Positions 6,216 through 6,297 of a stretch of DNA of 6,297 nucleotides are shown here, piece after piece; the first letter of the stretch is position 1, and every line of letters begins with the position of its first letter. The position numbers were made by a program, and so were the translations under genes. The stretch comes from Acidobacteriaceae bacterium. GTDB lineage: Bacteria; Acidobacteriota; Terriglobia; Terriglobales; Acidobacteriaceae. Below the pieces are notes generated by a model. That model made no database searches. It was not told the DNA's origin and saw nothing but the letters and a program-made list of their open reading frames with translations. The stretch is from the NCBI GenBank assembly GCA_003132825.1, contig PKYX01000196.1, positions 10,487 to 16,783 of the forward strand, read 5' to 3'.

Positions 6216-6262
6216 TATTGAAGGATAGCACCTCGCCTGGCCTTCGAACTACGGTTTAACAC
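6215..6262 (-). CDS. Weak 15-residue frame ending on the glycosyltransferase start
   Basis: A GTG at 6262 opens 15 codons (MLNRSSKARRGAILQ if GTG is Met) whose TAG shares its last base with the GTG start of the glycosyltransferase (TAGTG). There is no Shine-Dalgarno before it. It is listed only because it repeats the stop/start contact seen in the other gaps and because the gene it touches lacks a well-placed ribosome site. Chance is the more likely explanation. Confidence 0.12.
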   Translation of the reverse strand: MLNRSSKARRGAILQ

Positions 6263-6279
6263 ACGCGTTGTCAGTAGTT
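6247..6279. repeat. Inverted repeat upstream of the glycosyltransferase gene
   Basis: AACTAC (6247-6252) and GTAGTT (6274-6279) form a 6-base inverted repeat around a 21-base centre that contains ACGCGT. It lies 32 to 64 bases before the GTG start, where a regulator could bind. On the minus strand a CTGACA (5 of 6 to the -35 consensus) lies inside it, but no acceptable -10 follows at the right spacing. An operator is possible; a 6-base dyad alone is weak support. Confidence 0.18.
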
Positions 6280-6297
6280 TGGGAATGCGAGATTAAA

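Noticed and set aside
6215..6297. Sigma-70-type promoter before the glycosyltransferase (CTGACA as -35)
   Set aside because: At 17 bases spacing the -10 would be TAGTTC, which matches the consensus poorly; no better pair was found in the 82 bases available.

Overview
The window holds four complete protein genes, all on the minus strand, so transcription runs from high to low coordinates. In that order they are: a membrane-anchored trehalose-6-phosphate synthase-type glycosyltransferase with an N-terminal sensor/HAMP half (3885-6215), a Tat-exported sugar isomerase/epimerase-like TIM barrel (2757-3734), a D-mannonate dehydratase of the enolase superfamily (1479-2687), and a Tat-exported Gfo/Idh/MocA oxidoreductase (65-1309). 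No tRNA, rRNA, insertion sequence, CRISPR array or phage gene was seen. Every long plus-strand open frame is a shadow of one of these genes.

The organism is a bacterium of moderately high GC with good Shine-Dalgarno sites. Tat-tagged Gfo/Idh/MocA enzymes next to Tat-tagged xylose-isomerase-like barrels are typical of Acidobacteriota, Planctomycetota and Verrucomicrobiota. The style of the proteins suggests Acidobacteriota to me, but this is inference from family experience and not a database result.

The three downstream genes look like one carbohydrate-catabolism unit, with gaps of 69 and 169 bases. ManD makes 2-keto-3-deoxygluconate from D-mannonate in the cytoplasm. The isomerase-like protein and the oxidoreductase carry twin-arginine signals and should act outside the cytoplasmic membrane. 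The glycosyltransferase gene is 150 bases upstream of this unit on the same strand. It may be co-transcribed or independent.

The most interesting items are two. First, the large glycosyltransferase has a transmembrane, Cache-like, HAMP and coiled-coil front end joined to an apparently intact GT20 catalytic domain, as if trehalose phosphate synthesis were gated directly by an outside signal. Second, each of the three gaps between the genes contains a mini-ORF placed to touch or nearly touch a neighbouring gene's start or stop. Two of the three have a strong Shine-Dalgarno sequence exactly 6 bases before a GTG. These could be leader peptides or translational-coupling devices, or chance.
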